A DNA stretch of 47,852 bases from Micromonospora sp. MP36 (GTDB taxonomy: Bacteria > Actinomycetota > Actinomycetes > Mycobacteriales > Micromonosporaceae), in the NCBI RefSeq assembly GCF_008119785.1, contig NZ_VSFA01000053.1, positions 1 through 47,852 of the forward strand, in the 5' to 3' direction. Position 1 is the stretch's first letter. Each line of letters opens with the position of its first letter. This document shows positions 1 to 7,962 of the stretch, piece after piece. The notes under the pieces were generated by a model that saw only the letters and a list, made by a program, of their open reading frames with translations, did not search any database and was not told the DNA's origin. The position numbers and the translations under genes were made by a program.

Positions 1-47
1 GAGGCACGGCGCCGCAGTGCCGTCTTGCGGCAGGCGCGGAGGTCCCG

Positions 48-938
48 ATGTTCGATGGTTTCGAGGAGTTCGACATCACCACGACCGGCACGACGATCCA
101 CGGGCGTCGCGGCGGCGCGGGGGAACCGGTCCTCCTCCTGCACGGCATTCCCGAAACCCACCTCATGTGGCGGCACGTGGCCCCGACGCTCGCCGAGCGG
201 TTCACGGTGGTCGCCACCGACCTGCGGGGGTACGGCGCCAGCGGCAAACCACCGACCGGTCCGGACCACGCGCCGTACAGCATGCGGGAGATCGCCCGCG
301 ACCAGGTCGAGGTCATGGCGAGGCTGGGGTACGACCGGTTCAGCGTGGTCGGCCATGACCGGGGCGCGCGGTGCGCGTACCGGATGGCGTTGGACCATCC
401 GCGCACCGTCACCCGGCTCGCGGTGCTCGACATCATCCCCACCGCGGACACCTACCGGAACGTCGACCGGGAGTTCACCCGCGGCTTCTGGGTGTGGTCC
501 TTCCTGTCCGCCCCGGAACCGGTCCCCGAACGGCTCATCGCCCAGGCCCCCGACGTCATCGTCAACCACATGCTCGACGCGTGGTCCGAGCGGCCGGAGG
601 TCTTCCCGCCCGAGGTCCGCGCCGCCTACGTCGAGGCATTCCGGCATCCCGACACGGTCCACGCCGTGTGCGAGGAGTACCGGGCGTCGATCACCCTCGA
701 CTACGCCCACGACGAGGCCGATCGGGGCAGCCGACGGATCACCTGCCCGGTCCTCGCGCTGTGGAGCGGCACCGGGTTTCTTGCCGGCCGCTACGAACCG
801 CTCGAGGTCTGGCGGCGATGGGCGGACGACGTGCACGGCGGCCCGATGTCGGCGGGGCACTTCCTCGCCGAGGAGGCGCCGGAGGAGACGGCATGCCGCC
901 TCCTCGATTTCCTCTCCGCCAGCCCCGCGGCGGCTTAG
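48..938 (+). CDS. Alpha/beta hydrolase, fluoroacetate/haloacetate dehalogenase-like
   Basis: A 296-residue soluble alpha/beta-hydrolase. It has the oxyanion-hole segment HGIPETHLMW, the DLRGYGAS strand, and a nucleophile elbow GHDRGAR in which Asp104 replaces the usual Ser. From memory of the Burkholderia fluoroacetate dehalogenase FAcD, the catalytic residues fall at identical numbers here: Asp104, Asp128 and His271, with Arg105 and Arg108 for the substrate carboxylate. The fluoride pocket differs: Trp150 is kept, but the residue at 149 is Val instead of His. The protein therefore probably hydrolyses a haloacid or an epoxide-like substrate, and fluoroacetate activity is doubtful. It starts with ATG at 48. 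The next gene begins nine bases after the stop, so the two may be co-transcribed. Confidence 0.85.
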   Translation: MFDGFEEFDITTTGTTIHGRRGGAGEPVLLLHGIPETHLMWRHVAPTLAERFTVVATDLRGYGASGKPPTGPDHAPYSMREIARDQVEVMARLGYDRFSVVGHDRGARCAYRMALDHPRTVTRLAVLDIIPTADTYRNVDREFTRGFWVWSFLSAPEPVPERLIAQAPDVIVNHMLDAWSERPEVFPPEVRAAYVEAFRHPDTVHAVCEEYRASITLDYAHDEADRGSRRITCPVLALWSGTGFLAGRYEPLEVWRRWADDVHGGPMSAGHFLAEEAPEETACRLLDFLSASPAAA

Positions 939-941
939 CAT
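936..941 (+). promoter_or_regulatory. Possible -10 box TAGCAT before the deacetylase-like gene
   Basis: TAGCAT starts 12 bases before the GTG at 948 and overlaps the stop codon of the upstream gene. The spacing matches other TANNNT boxes in this window that would give leaderless transcripts. No clear -35 is visible, so it could be coincidental. Confidence 0.3.
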
Positions 942-947
942 CGCAGA

Positions 948-1733
948 GTGTCACCGGACCGTCGCGGTGCGCTGCGCGCCGCCGTCGCTGCGGCCGCCGG
1001 GATTGTCGGACTGGCCGGCTGTGACCAGGCACGCCGACCGTCGGTCGCCCGGTCGGCCCCGTCGGGGACCGGCACCACGTCGCCGCCCGCCTTCCCGCCC
1101 CCGTCGATCGCAGGTGCCTCCGGTCCTCCGGCCTTACCAGGGGAGATCAGCAACGGACCACGGGAACGGCCCAAAGTGGCGCTGACCTTTCATGGCCAGG
1201 GGGAGCCCGCCCTCGCCCGCCAGTTGCTGACCGAACTGGAGCGTGCCGACGCCCGGGTCACCGTCTTCGCGGTCGGTACGTGGTTGGCCGACCAGCCCGC
1301 GATGGCGCGGCGAGTCCTCGACGGCGGTCATGAGTTGGGCAACCACACCGAGAACCATGCCGACATCAGCCGGCTGACCCCGGCCGAGGCGTTCGGTGAG
1401 ATCAACCGGTGCGCCCAGCGGATCAAGCAGCTCACCGGCTCGATCGGCGTCTGGTTCCGTCCGTCGCAGACCCAGCACGCCAACGCCATGATCCGCGCCC
1501 AGGCCAGCCGGGTGGGCTATCCGACGTGCGTGTCGTACGACGTGGACTCGCTCGACTCCACCGACCCCGGCCCACCGCTGGTGGTACGGACGACGATGAG
1601 CCAGGTCCGGCCGGGTTCGATCGTCAGCCTGCACTTCGGCCATCGGGACACGCTGGCCGCCATCGGGCCGATCCTCGACGGGCTGCGCCAACGGGGTCTG
1701 CACGCCGTGTCGATGAAGGAATTGCTGGCCTGA
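948..1733 (+). CDS. Polysaccharide deacetylase (NodB/CE4)-like lipoprotein
   Basis: 261 residues from a GTG start. The N-terminus has paired arginines and a hydrophobic stretch ending in the lipobox LAGC, so it is probably exported and lipid-anchored. The body has the CE4 layout. The metal-binding His pair is present in GNHTENH, followed by WFRPSQT, then DVDSLD, then SIVSLHFG, which corresponds to the last His motif. The first motif, usually TFDDGP and containing the catalytic Asp, reads TFHGQG here. The enzyme may therefore be altered or act on an unusual substrate. A role in trimming acetyl groups from cell-wall or extracellular polysaccharide is inferred from the family. Confidence 0.8.
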   Translation: MSPDRRGALRAAVAAAAGIVGLAGCDQARRPSVARSAPSGTGTTSPPAFPPPSIAGASGPPALPGEISNGPRERPKVALTFHGQGEPALARQLLTELERADARVTVFAVGTWLADQPAMARRVLDGGHELGNHTENHADISRLTPAEAFGEINRCAQRIKQLTGSIGVWFRPSQTQHANAMIRAQASRVGYPTCVSYDVDSLDSTDPGPPLVVRTTMSQVRPGSIVSLHFGHRDTLAAIGPILDGLRQRGLHAVSMKELLA

Positions 1734-1898
1734 TGCTCGTCGTCCGATGGCGCCGCCAGTCTCCTGGGGCGACGGCGGTGGCCGCCGGCCACCCCTGGTT
1801 CCAGCGCCGGCCCGGGGCGCCGGCGCGGGCAACTGGGGTGCAGCGCCAACTCGTGACGGCGTAGGGAATCACCCGATTACCCGGTGCCGTTCGCGCCA

Positions 1899-1904
1899 TA
1901 GCGT
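1899..1904 (+). promoter_or_regulatory. Probable -10 box TAGCGT, leaderless promoter
   Basis: TAGCGT begins 13 bases before the ATG at 1912, so the transcript would start at or next to the start codon. No Shine-Dalgarno sequence is visible before 1912, which fits leaderless translation. Confidence 0.5.
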
Positions 1905-1911
1905 CGACGGC

Positions 1912-2478
1912 ATGGCCCGTCACCTGTTCGCGCCGGACCGCCCCGGCGCACCACGTTCCCGAGCCCGTGCCGCACGAGGGCGGCTGCTGCCGCTGCTCCT
2001 GCTCGCCCTGCTCGTGCCCGCCGCCTGCGACAGCTCGACCGGCTCCCCCGCGTCTGAGGGGGCCGACGCCGGGTCGGGAGTCGACGCGGGTTCGGACGAC
2101 CTCGGCAAGCTTGGTGGCTCGGTGCCGGGCTGCCCTTTCACCGCCGACCGGGTGTCCGAACTGCTCGGGCAGTCCCTGAAGGACGAGGGCAACTGCGTGT
2201 TCGGCGACGGCAAGGGGGTCGCCAGCCTCACCATCACCATGGCCTCCGAGTTCGCCGGCGCGACGACCTACGACTACCAGCACGAGCAGGCCGGTCAGCA
2301 GTACGAGAAGGTGGTGGACCTCGGCGACCGGTCGTACCTCGCCGCCAAGGACATCGCGGCCGAGGCCGTCGTGGTCGGCCCCAAGGGCAGCTACACCCTG
2401 ATCATGAGCAGCTTCAGCATGGACGTCGCGGGCTACGAGCAGAAGCTGCGTCGCCTGCTCGACGCGCTTCCGGCGTGA
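1912..2478 (+). CDS. Lipoprotein, DUF3558-like
   Basis: 188 residues. A basic N-terminus and a Leu-rich stretch end in a lipobox-like PAAC, giving a predicted surface lipoprotein with a Ser/Gly/Asp-rich linker. The mature domain begins near GCPFTADRV and contains CPF, NCVFGDG and DRSYLAA elements, resembling actinobacterial DUF3558-type lipoproteins. Start 1912 is chosen over upstream in-frame codons because the signal peptide begins there and a TAGCGT box precedes it. The stop overlaps the region before the next lipoprotein, whose fold looks the same, so the pair is probably a tandem duplication. Function unknown. Confidence 0.75.
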   Translation: MARHLFAPDRPGAPRSRARAARGRLLPLLLLALLVPAACDSSTGSPASEGADAGSGVDAGSDDLGKLGGSVPGCPFTADRVSELLGQSLKDEGNCVFGDGKGVASLTITMASEFAGATTYDYQHEQAGQQYEKVVDLGDRSYLAAKDIAAEAVVVGPKGSYTLIMSSFSMDVAGYEQKLRRLLDALPA

Positions 2479-2489
2479 GGGGGACCCAG

Positions 2490-3116
2490 ATGCGTAACAG
2501 GCACCTCGCGGTGCTCGGGGCGGCCGTGGTCGCCCTCGTGCTGCCCGCCGGATGCGGCGGCGCCGACAAGCCCGCCGCGGGCGGGCAGCCGGTCCCGGCG
2601 GCCACGGCGGCCGAGGAGACCAGCGCGGCCGCCGAGGACGCCGGCCAGGCCACCTCCGCCGCGCGGCCCGACGCCTGCACCCTGGTGTCCAAGGCGGACG
2701 CGGAGAAGCTGGCCGGCACGCGGCTGGACGACGCGGTGGCGGTCCGGGAGAGCTGCACCTACACCGCCCCGGTCACCGGCCCGACGGCGCAGGTCGAGGT
2801 GTACGTCGGCGACGGCGCGAAGAAGTACCTCGACATCGAACGCGACCTCGGGCACGAGGTGCGGGCCCTGTCCGGGGTGGGGGACGAGGCCCACGTCACG
2901 ATGGAGGCGTTCTTCATCAGGAAGGGCGACGTGTGGTTGGCGGTCCGGCTGATGCGACTCAACGACCCGGCGGCAAACCGCAAGCCGCTGGGAGGCCCTC
3001 GCCCGCGTCGTCGCCGGCCGGCTGTGAGGCGGCCGCCGCGGTCCACTCGAGGAACGGAGGTGCTGGTCCCGACCACAGGTCCACCCGTGGCGGTGCGTGG
3101 ACACGCCCGGAGGTGA
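2490..3116 (+). CDS. Second DUF3558-like lipoprotein, C-terminus probably frameshifted
   Basis: The ATG at 2490 follows a GAGGGGG ribosome site with about seven bases of spacing. The product has a signal peptide with lipobox LPAGC, an Ala-rich linker and a domain with DACTLVSKADAEKLAG, ESCTYTAP and GVGDEAHV, related to the preceding lipoprotein. After about residue 166 the annotated frame becomes Arg/Pro-rich in a way typical of out-of-frame high-GC DNA. The +1 frame instead continues as EALARVVAGRL and stops at 3027, which looks like the natural family ending. I infer one extra base near 2985, from assembly or mutation. Function unknown; probably surface exposed. Confidence 0.7.
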   Translation: MRNRHLAVLGAAVVALVLPAGCGGADKPAAGGQPVPAATAAEETSAAAEDAGQATSAARPDACTLVSKADAEKLAGTRLDDAVAVRESCTYTAPVTGPTAQVEVYVGDGAKKYLDIERDLGHEVRALSGVGDEAHVTMEAFFIRKGDVWLAVRLMRLNDPAANRKPLGGPRPRRRRPAVRRPPRSTRGTEVLVPTTGPPVAVRGHARR

Positions 3117-3133
3117 ACGACGACCTCGGTAGG

Positions 3134-3149
3134 TGGCACGGCTGTGCCA
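3134..3149 (+). promoter_or_regulatory. Inverted repeat upstream of the LAL regulator
   Basis: TGGCAC-GGCT-GTGCCA, a perfect 6-bp inverted repeat with a four-base centre, ending 10 bases before the ATG at 3160. It could be an operator or a small 5' hairpin. Confidence 0.3.
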
Positions 3150-3159
3150 TCATCCCGCC

Positions 3160-5925
3160 ATGGACGCCGCCCTCGTCGGCCGTGACGCGACCCTCGAGCA
3201 GACCTGGCGCGCGCTGGTGGGCGGCGCCCCGGTTCTCCTGGAAGGACCCAGCGGCATCGGCAAGACCGCGCTGTGGCGGGCCGCCCTCGCCCGGGCCGAG
3301 CGGTCCGGCTGGGTCCTGCTGGCCAGCGCGCCGACCGAGGCGGAGGCCGTGCTGCCGTACGCGGCACTGGCCGACGTGCTGCGGCCGCTGGCCGACCGGG
3401 TGGCGGCCCTCCCACCGCCACAGCGGCTCGCCGCCGAGGTGGTGCTGCTGGCCGCCGAGCACGACGAGCCGATCGACGAGCGGGCGGTGGGTGCGGCCAC
3501 CCGCTCGTTGCTCGAGGCCGCGACGGGCGGCGAGGTGCCGGTGCTGCTCGCCGTCGACGACGCGGCCTGGCTCGACCCGCCGAGCGAGCGGGCCCTGCGG
3601 TTCGCGCTGCGCCGCCTCGCCCGCTGGCCCGCCACCCTGCTCACCCGCCGTACCGACGAGGCCGGGGCGCCGGCCCTCCCGCTCGGTCTCGACGACGACC
3701 GGGCCGGCGACCGCCGGCTCACCCGGATCGACGTGCCGCCACTCGGCCCGGCCGCGCTGCACCGCATCGTGCAGGCGCGGCTCGGGGGCACGCTCAGCCG
3801 CCCGCTGCTCGCCCGGATCGCCCGGGACGCCGGGGGCAACCCGCTGCTGGCCATCGAACTGGCCCGGGCGGTGCTGCGGTTGCCCCGGCCGCCGTGGCCG
3901 GGCGAGGACCTGCCGGTGCCGTCGTCGATGCGTCAACTGCTCGCGGACGCCCTGCGGACCCTGCCCCCCTCCAGTCGGGACGCGGTGCGCCTGGCGGCGC
4001 TGCTGACCGTGCCCACACTGCGGGACCTGCACGCGGCCGGCGTGCCGGCGGACGCGTTCGACGCGGCGGAGGAGGCCGGTCTGCTGAGCGTGACGCCGAG
4101 GCGGATCAGTTTCGCCCACCCCCGATACGCCGCCGCCGTGCGCGAGGGCGTCCCGCCCGGCGTCCGGCGCCGGCTCCACGCTGTGCTGGCCGACGCGGTG
4201 TCCGACCCCGACGAGCGGGCCCGGCAGCTCGCCCGCTGCACGGTGGCGCCGGACGCCGCGATCGCCGCCGAACTGGCCGCCGCAGCCGCGCGCCAACGCT
4301 CCCGGGGTGCGCCCGCGGCCGCCGCCGAATGGTACGACCGCGCCGCCGACCTCACGCCCCCGACGGCCACCGCGGAGCGGGACCGGCGCCGCCTCGACGC
4401 GGTGCAGTGCCGGATCGACAGCGGCGACTACGCTGCGGCCGGTGCGGCGGCGGATGCCGCCGCCGGCCAGCTGGCCGGCGCGGCGCACGCGGAGGCGCTG
4501 CTGCTCCGCGCCATGGTGGCGTGGTGCGTCGACGACCTCACCAGCGCGGTCTCGCTCGCCCAGCGCGCCCTGGCCGCGGCCGAGGCGCACCGCGACCTGG
4601 CCGGGCGCATCCATGCGCACCTGACCCTGTTCCAGGACGCGCCGGAGCCCGCCCGCCGGCACGCCGAGGCCGCCATCGCGCAGCTGTCCGGCAGCGACGA
4701 GCACCGTCCGCTGCTCACCGCCGCGCTGTTGCTGCTGTTCTTCCACGAGGTACGCGCCGGGCGCCCGGCCCGGACCGAGCTGCTCGACCGGGCGCTGGTC
4801 CTGGAGGCCGGTGAACCCTCCTGGTTGGCCGGGTCGATCCCGGCGATCTGGTGGAAGGCCACGGACGACCACGCGCGGGCCCGGGCCCGGCTCCATCACA
4901 TGTTGGGCCGGGCCGTGGCGCGCGGCGACGAACCGTGGCAGCACGAGATGCTCACCCACCTGGGCGAGGCCGAGCTGCTGGCCGGCCGGTTCGACGCCGC
5001 CGGGGAGCACATCGCGGCGGCGCGGGAGCTGGGTGAGCAACTCGGCACCGGCCTGGTCGGCGAGACCTGGCTGGCCGGCCTGCTGGACGCCTACCGGGGC
5101 CGGCTCGCCGAGGCGGGCGCGGTGGCCGAGGCCGGGCTGCGCCGCGCCGACGAGTTCGACGACGCCTGGTGCCGGCGGATCCACCTGCAGCTCGCCGGGT
5201 TCGTGGCACTCTCCGCCGGCAGGATGACCGAGGCAGCCGCCGCGTACGGCGGACTGGTCGCCGCGTTGGACACCTCGGGGATCGCCGAGCCGCTGGCGCA
5301 GCGCTTCGAGCCGGACTGGATCGAGGCGTGCGTCGGAGCCGGTGACCTGGACAGCGCCCGCGCCGCGCTCGCCCGGCTCACCGAGCGGCACGCCCGGCTG
5401 GCCCGCCCGTGGACCACGCTCGGTCTGGCCCGTAGCCGGGTGCTGGTGGACAGCGCCACCGGAGCCGATCCGTCCGCGGCGCTGGCCGCGCTGGCCGCCG
5501 CACGGGCGAGCGTGCCGGTGGACGTGCTGCCGCTGGACCGGGCCCGCTGCCTGCTGGTGGCCGGCCGGGCGCATCGCCGGGCCCGCCGCCGGCGGGAGGC
5601 CCGCGACGCCCTCGACGCGGCGGCCGCCGAGTTCACCGCCCTCGGCGCCGTCGCCTTCGCCGAGCGGGCCCACGCGGAGCTGGCCCGGATCGGGCGGCGT
5701 ACGCCCGCGCCGACCGCGCTGACCGCCACGGAGGAGCGGGTGGCCCGCCTCGCCGCCCAGGGCCGCACCAACCGGGCCATCGCCGACTCGCTGTTCATCA
5801 GCCCGAAGACGGTCGAGGCCAACCTCGCCCGGGTGTACCGGAAGCTCTGCATCTCCAGCCGAGCGGAGCTGGGCGCGGCGATGGGCAGGCCGCCCGCCCC
5901 GCCGCCGGAGTCAATTCCAGGGTGA
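3160..5925 (+). CDS. LuxR-family ATP-binding (LAL/MalT-type) transcriptional regulator
   Basis: A 921-residue regulator. The N-terminal AAA-like ATPase has a Walker A GPSGIGKT near residue 29 and a Walker B-like VLLAVDDAAWLD near residue 130. The centre is a long Ala/Arg/Leu-rich helical repeat region of TPR type. The last 65 residues are a LuxR/GerE helix-turn-helix (LTATEERVARLAAQG, NRAIADSLFISPKTVEANL). The usual length for LAL proteins is about 900-1000 residues, so it looks complete. ATG 3160 is preferred over the in-frame GTG at 3133 because the ATPase domain starts directly after it. Inducer and targets are unknown, and there is no adjacent biosynthetic cluster to suggest them. Confidence 0.88.
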   Translation: MDAALVGRDATLEQTWRALVGGAPVLLEGPSGIGKTALWRAALARAERSGWVLLASAPTEAEAVLPYAALADVLRPLADRVAALPPPQRLAAEVVLLAAEHDEPIDERAVGAATRSLLEAATGGEVPVLLAVDDAAWLDPPSERALRFALRRLARWPATLLTRRTDEAGAPALPLGLDDDRAGDRRLTRIDVPPLGPAALHRIVQARLGGTLSRPLLARIARDAGGNPLLAIELARAVLRLPRPPWPGEDLPVPSSMRQLLADALRTLPPSSRDAVRLAALLTVPTLRDLHAAGVPADAFDAAEEAGLLSVTPRRISFAHPRYAAAVREGVPPGVRRRLHAVLADAVSDPDERARQLARCTVAPDAAIAAELAAAAARQRSRGAPAAAAEWYDRAADLTPPTATAERDRRRLDAVQCRIDSGDYAAAGAAADAAAGQLAGAAHAEALLLRAMVAWCVDDLTSAVSLAQRALAAAEAHRDLAGRIHAHLTLFQDAPEPARRHAEAAIAQLSGSDEHRPLLTAALLLLFFHEVRAGRPARTELLDRALVLEAGEPSWLAGSIPAIWWKATDDHARARARLHHMLGRAVARGDEPWQHEMLTHLGEAELLAGRFDAAGEHIAAARELGEQLGTGLVGETWLAGLLDAYRGRLAEAGAVAEAGLRRADEFDDAWCRRIHLQLAGFVALSAGRMTEAAAAYGGLVAALDTSGIAEPLAQRFEPDWIEACVGAGDLDSARAALARLTERHARLARPWTTLGLARSRVLVDSATGADPSAALAALAAARASVPVDVLPLDRARCLLVAGRAHRRARRRREARDALDAAAAEFTALGAVAFAERAHAELARIGRRTPAPTALTATEERVARLAAQGRTNRAIADSLFISPKTVEANLARVYRKLCISSRAELGAAMGRPPAPPPESIPG

Positions 5926-6064
5926 CCGACATTTCCAACACTCGGCGATGTTTGTTCCGCTTACGTCCACTTTCGTCCCCTTTGTCCGATATGCTGGCTC
6001 GCGTGATGGAGCGGCTGACGGCCGGTACCGGACGGACAACCGCCCGGGCCGGCCATCGGGCGTC
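5926..6064. other. AT-richer gap between convergent genes
   Basis: The gap between the LAL gene and the convergent gene at 6065-6550 contains repeated TTYGTCC-like words (about 5950-5985) and a TATGCT box near 5990. No downstream plus-strand gene is convincing, so these may be fortuitous. I see no clear terminator hairpin. Confidence 0.3.
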
Positions 6065-6550
6065 TCACCGTCCGGTGCGATGCTGCGGCACCAGCCCGGA
6101 GAGGCGCCGGCCGGCCCGGCCGCCGTCTCGGGCCAACGCCACGTCGACGAACGCGCCCACGCCGCTCTGCGCGACGTTCGACAGACAGGCGATCAGCAGC
6201 AGCCGGTGCATGAGGTATCGCGGGTCATCCGGCACGTCGGGATCCAACGGTCGATGGCGACCAGGAAGGAGTGCGGCCAGCAGTTGCGGGTCCACCTCGG
6301 GCAGCCAGGCGCCGACGCGGTCGATCTGCACCGCCACGAGCGGCCACGGGTCACGGGGAGCCGGGGCGAACTCCTCGGCGAGCAGCCGGGTGGTGCCCGT
6401 GAGGGTCCGGCGCACCCAGGCGCCGGGCAGCCGGGTCAGCCGATCGACCGCCGCGTCGAAGCCCCCGCGATCCATCCGGTTGGCCGCGTGGACGCCGGCC
6501 ACGACGGCGTTCCACAGCTCCTGCTCCGCCGGGGTTGGCGGCTTCCACAT
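6065..6550 (-). CDS. Conserved hypothetical protein
   Basis: 161 residues starting MWKPPTPAEQ. The ATG at 6550 is chosen because GAGAGGAGAGGG lies just upstream on the minus strand. A longer in-frame start at 6655 adds a low-complexity N-terminus without a ribosome site. The protein is soluble, with Trp/Leu-rich helices and a hydrophobic segment RYLMHRLLLIACLSNVA in the C-terminal half. I recognise no catalytic motif. Convergent with the LAL regulator gene. Function unknown. Confidence 0.55.
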   Translation of the reverse strand: MWKPPTPAEQELWNAVVAGVHAANRMDRGGFDAAVDRLTRLPGAWVRRTLTGTTRLLAEEFAPAPRDPWPLVAVQIDRVGAWLPEVDPQLLAALLPGRHRPLDPDVPDDPRYLMHRLLLIACLSNVAQSGVGAFVDVALARDGGRAGRRLSGLVPQHRTGR

Positions 6551-6936
6551 CACCCTCTCCTCTCCCGTGCCGGCCTGGCCGGGCAACCGATCGAACTCCT
6601 CGGCACTGCGCGACGATGTCGCCGCCGGGTCACCGCCTGCCGGAGTGGCCGGCACGGGCCCGTAGGAGGGCGAGACCCGTGCCGGCCGCGGTGATCACCC
6701 AAAATCACCGTCTGTGGCCGCCGCTGGGCCGGACAGGTGTTCCGGCCGCCTGGCAGTCGTACCGCCGGATCGCCTCCGCCGCCGCGCGGGGCTGCCCGGC
6801 TTGGCGGCGTCCGGGTCGGCGCCGCCGGTCAACTCTGTTCCGGCGCCCGCATCGGGGCCTCCGGAGCAGGTGTCGTTTGGTCGAGTATATGACACTTGAA
6901 ACAGATTACGTCCGTTTCGTGAATATAGCCCGAAGA
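6551..6936. other. Intergenic region with a short hairpin
   Basis: 386 bases without a convincing gene. CGGTGAT (6689-6695) and ATCACCG (6704-6710) form a 7-bp hairpin that overlaps the perfect palindrome GGTGATCACC (6690-6699), an operator or terminator candidate. The last 60 bases (about 6880-6945) are unusually AT-rich for this genome and lie just after the end of the LysR gene. A 61-codon plus ORF at 6714-6899 has no ribosome site or recognisable sequence. Confidence 0.35.
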
Positions 6937-7881
6937 CTAGTTGGTATTCCCCGGTGTCACACCGCTGCCGGAGGGGTGATCGGGCAGCCCCAGCCCGGCC
7001 GCCGCCGTGTCGAGATGGTCGAGGAACCGGTGCACGGCGGGGGGACGACTGCGTCCCGCGACGGTGGCGGCGAACACCCGCCGGACGGAGGCGTCGTCGG
7101 GGTGCAGCCGGAGCAGGGCGAGGTCGGGCGGAGCGGCGCGGACGGCCAGCGCAGGGATCAGCGCGACGCCCAGTCCGGCCGCGACGCAGCCCAGTTTGCC
7201 GGTCCACTCGGCGGCCACGATGTCGATCCGCGGTCGGAAGTCGGCCGGCAGGGTGGCGCGCAGCAGCGTCTTCTCGGCGTCCGCCGAACCGGCGATGAAG
7301 GCGTCGTCGGCCAGCTCGCGCAGCCGGACGGTACGCCGGTGGGCGAGCCGGTGCGTGCGGGGCACCGCCACCAGCAGCACCTCATCGACCAGGTGGTGCA
7401 GGTCGAAGCGCTCGTCGTCGAGGGGCTGATCGGATGCGGCGCTCAGCACCGCGACGTCGGCGTCCCCGGCAAGCAGGCGCTCCAACAGGCCGGGCGTCAG
7501 CCCCTCGACCAGGGAGAGGGCGACGCCGGGATGGGCGGACCGGAACGTGGCCAGCGCGCGCGGCACGAGCGCGGCGACCGCCGTGGGAAACGCGCCGACC
7601 CGCAGCCGGCCGGCGGTCAGCTCGCGCAGTGCGGCGAGGTCGCGGCGGGCGGCGTCGAGCCGGTCGAGCACCGCTTCGGCGTGGCCGAGCAGGCAGCGGC
7701 CCTGCTCGGTCAGGGCGACGCCGCGCGGCAACCGGTCGAACAGGATGGCCCCGGTCTCGGCTTCCAGAGCGGCGATCTGCCGGGACACCGCCGACTGGGT
7801 GTAGCGCAGGGTCCGGGCGGCGGCCGTGATGGACCCGTGCTCGGCGACGGCGCGGAAGACCTGGAGGGCGTGCGGCTGCAT
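6937..7881 (-). CDS. LysR-family transcriptional regulator
   Basis: 314 residues starting MQPHALQVFRAVAEHGSI, the usual LysR N-terminus. The helix-turn-helix covers residues 3-62 (TAAARTLRYTQSAVSRQIAALE) and is followed by a periplasmic-binding-protein-like effector domain. The upstream in-frame ATG at 7920 would add 13 residues not expected in the family, so 7881 is chosen. It is divergent from the beta-hydroxyacid dehydrogenase/ridA operon and probably controls it. The 82-base spacer carries repeats suited to LysR binding. Confidence 0.85.
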   Translation of the reverse strand: MQPHALQVFRAVAEHGSITAAARTLRYTQSAVSRQIAALEAETGAILFDRLPRGVALTEQGRCLLGHAEAVLDRLDAARRDLAALRELTAGRLRVGAFPTAVAALVPRALATFRSAHPGVALSLVEGLTPGLLERLLAGDADVAVLSAASDQPLDDERFDLHHLVDEVLLVAVPRTHRLAHRRTVRLRELADDAFIAGSADAEKTLLRATLPADFRPRIDIVAAEWTGKLGCVAAGLGVALIPALAVRAAPPDLALLRLHPDDASVRRVFAATVAGRSRPPAVHRFLDHLDTAAAGLGLPDHPSGSGVTPGNTN

Positions 7882-7897
7882 CCCGCCATGCTCTCGC

Positions 7898-7940
7898 GGC
7901 ATGGCTGGCATGTTCAACATTCGCTGGTGGCATGGCTGGC
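7898..7940. promoter_or_regulatory. LysR operator candidate: direct repeats around a palindrome
   Basis: GGCATGGCTGGC occurs at 7898-7909 and again at 7929-7940, 31 bases apart (about three helical turns). Between them lies the perfect palindrome ATGTTCAACAT (7910-7920). The arrangement sits between the divergent LysR gene and the dehydrogenase gene. Confidence 0.5.
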
Positions 7941-7948
7941 GGCCCCCC

Positions 7949-7954
7949 TAACGT
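7949..7954 (+). promoter_or_regulatory. Probable -10 box TAACGT
   Basis: TAACGT begins 14 bases before the ATG at 7963, a position that suits a leaderless or near-leaderless transcript of the dehydrogenase/ridA operon. Confidence 0.4.
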
Positions 7955-7962
7955 TCCGGGGC

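Noticed and set aside
2959..5673. 904-codon open frame on the minus strand
   Set aside because: It lies antisense to the LAL regulator, is Arg/Gly/Gln-rich, has no family motif and follows from high GC third positions of the real gene.
6003..6665. Plus-strand gene after the TATGCT box at about 5990
   Set aside because: The frame is antisense to the hypothetical gene at 6065-6550, has a basic low-complexity composition and lacks a ribosome site.
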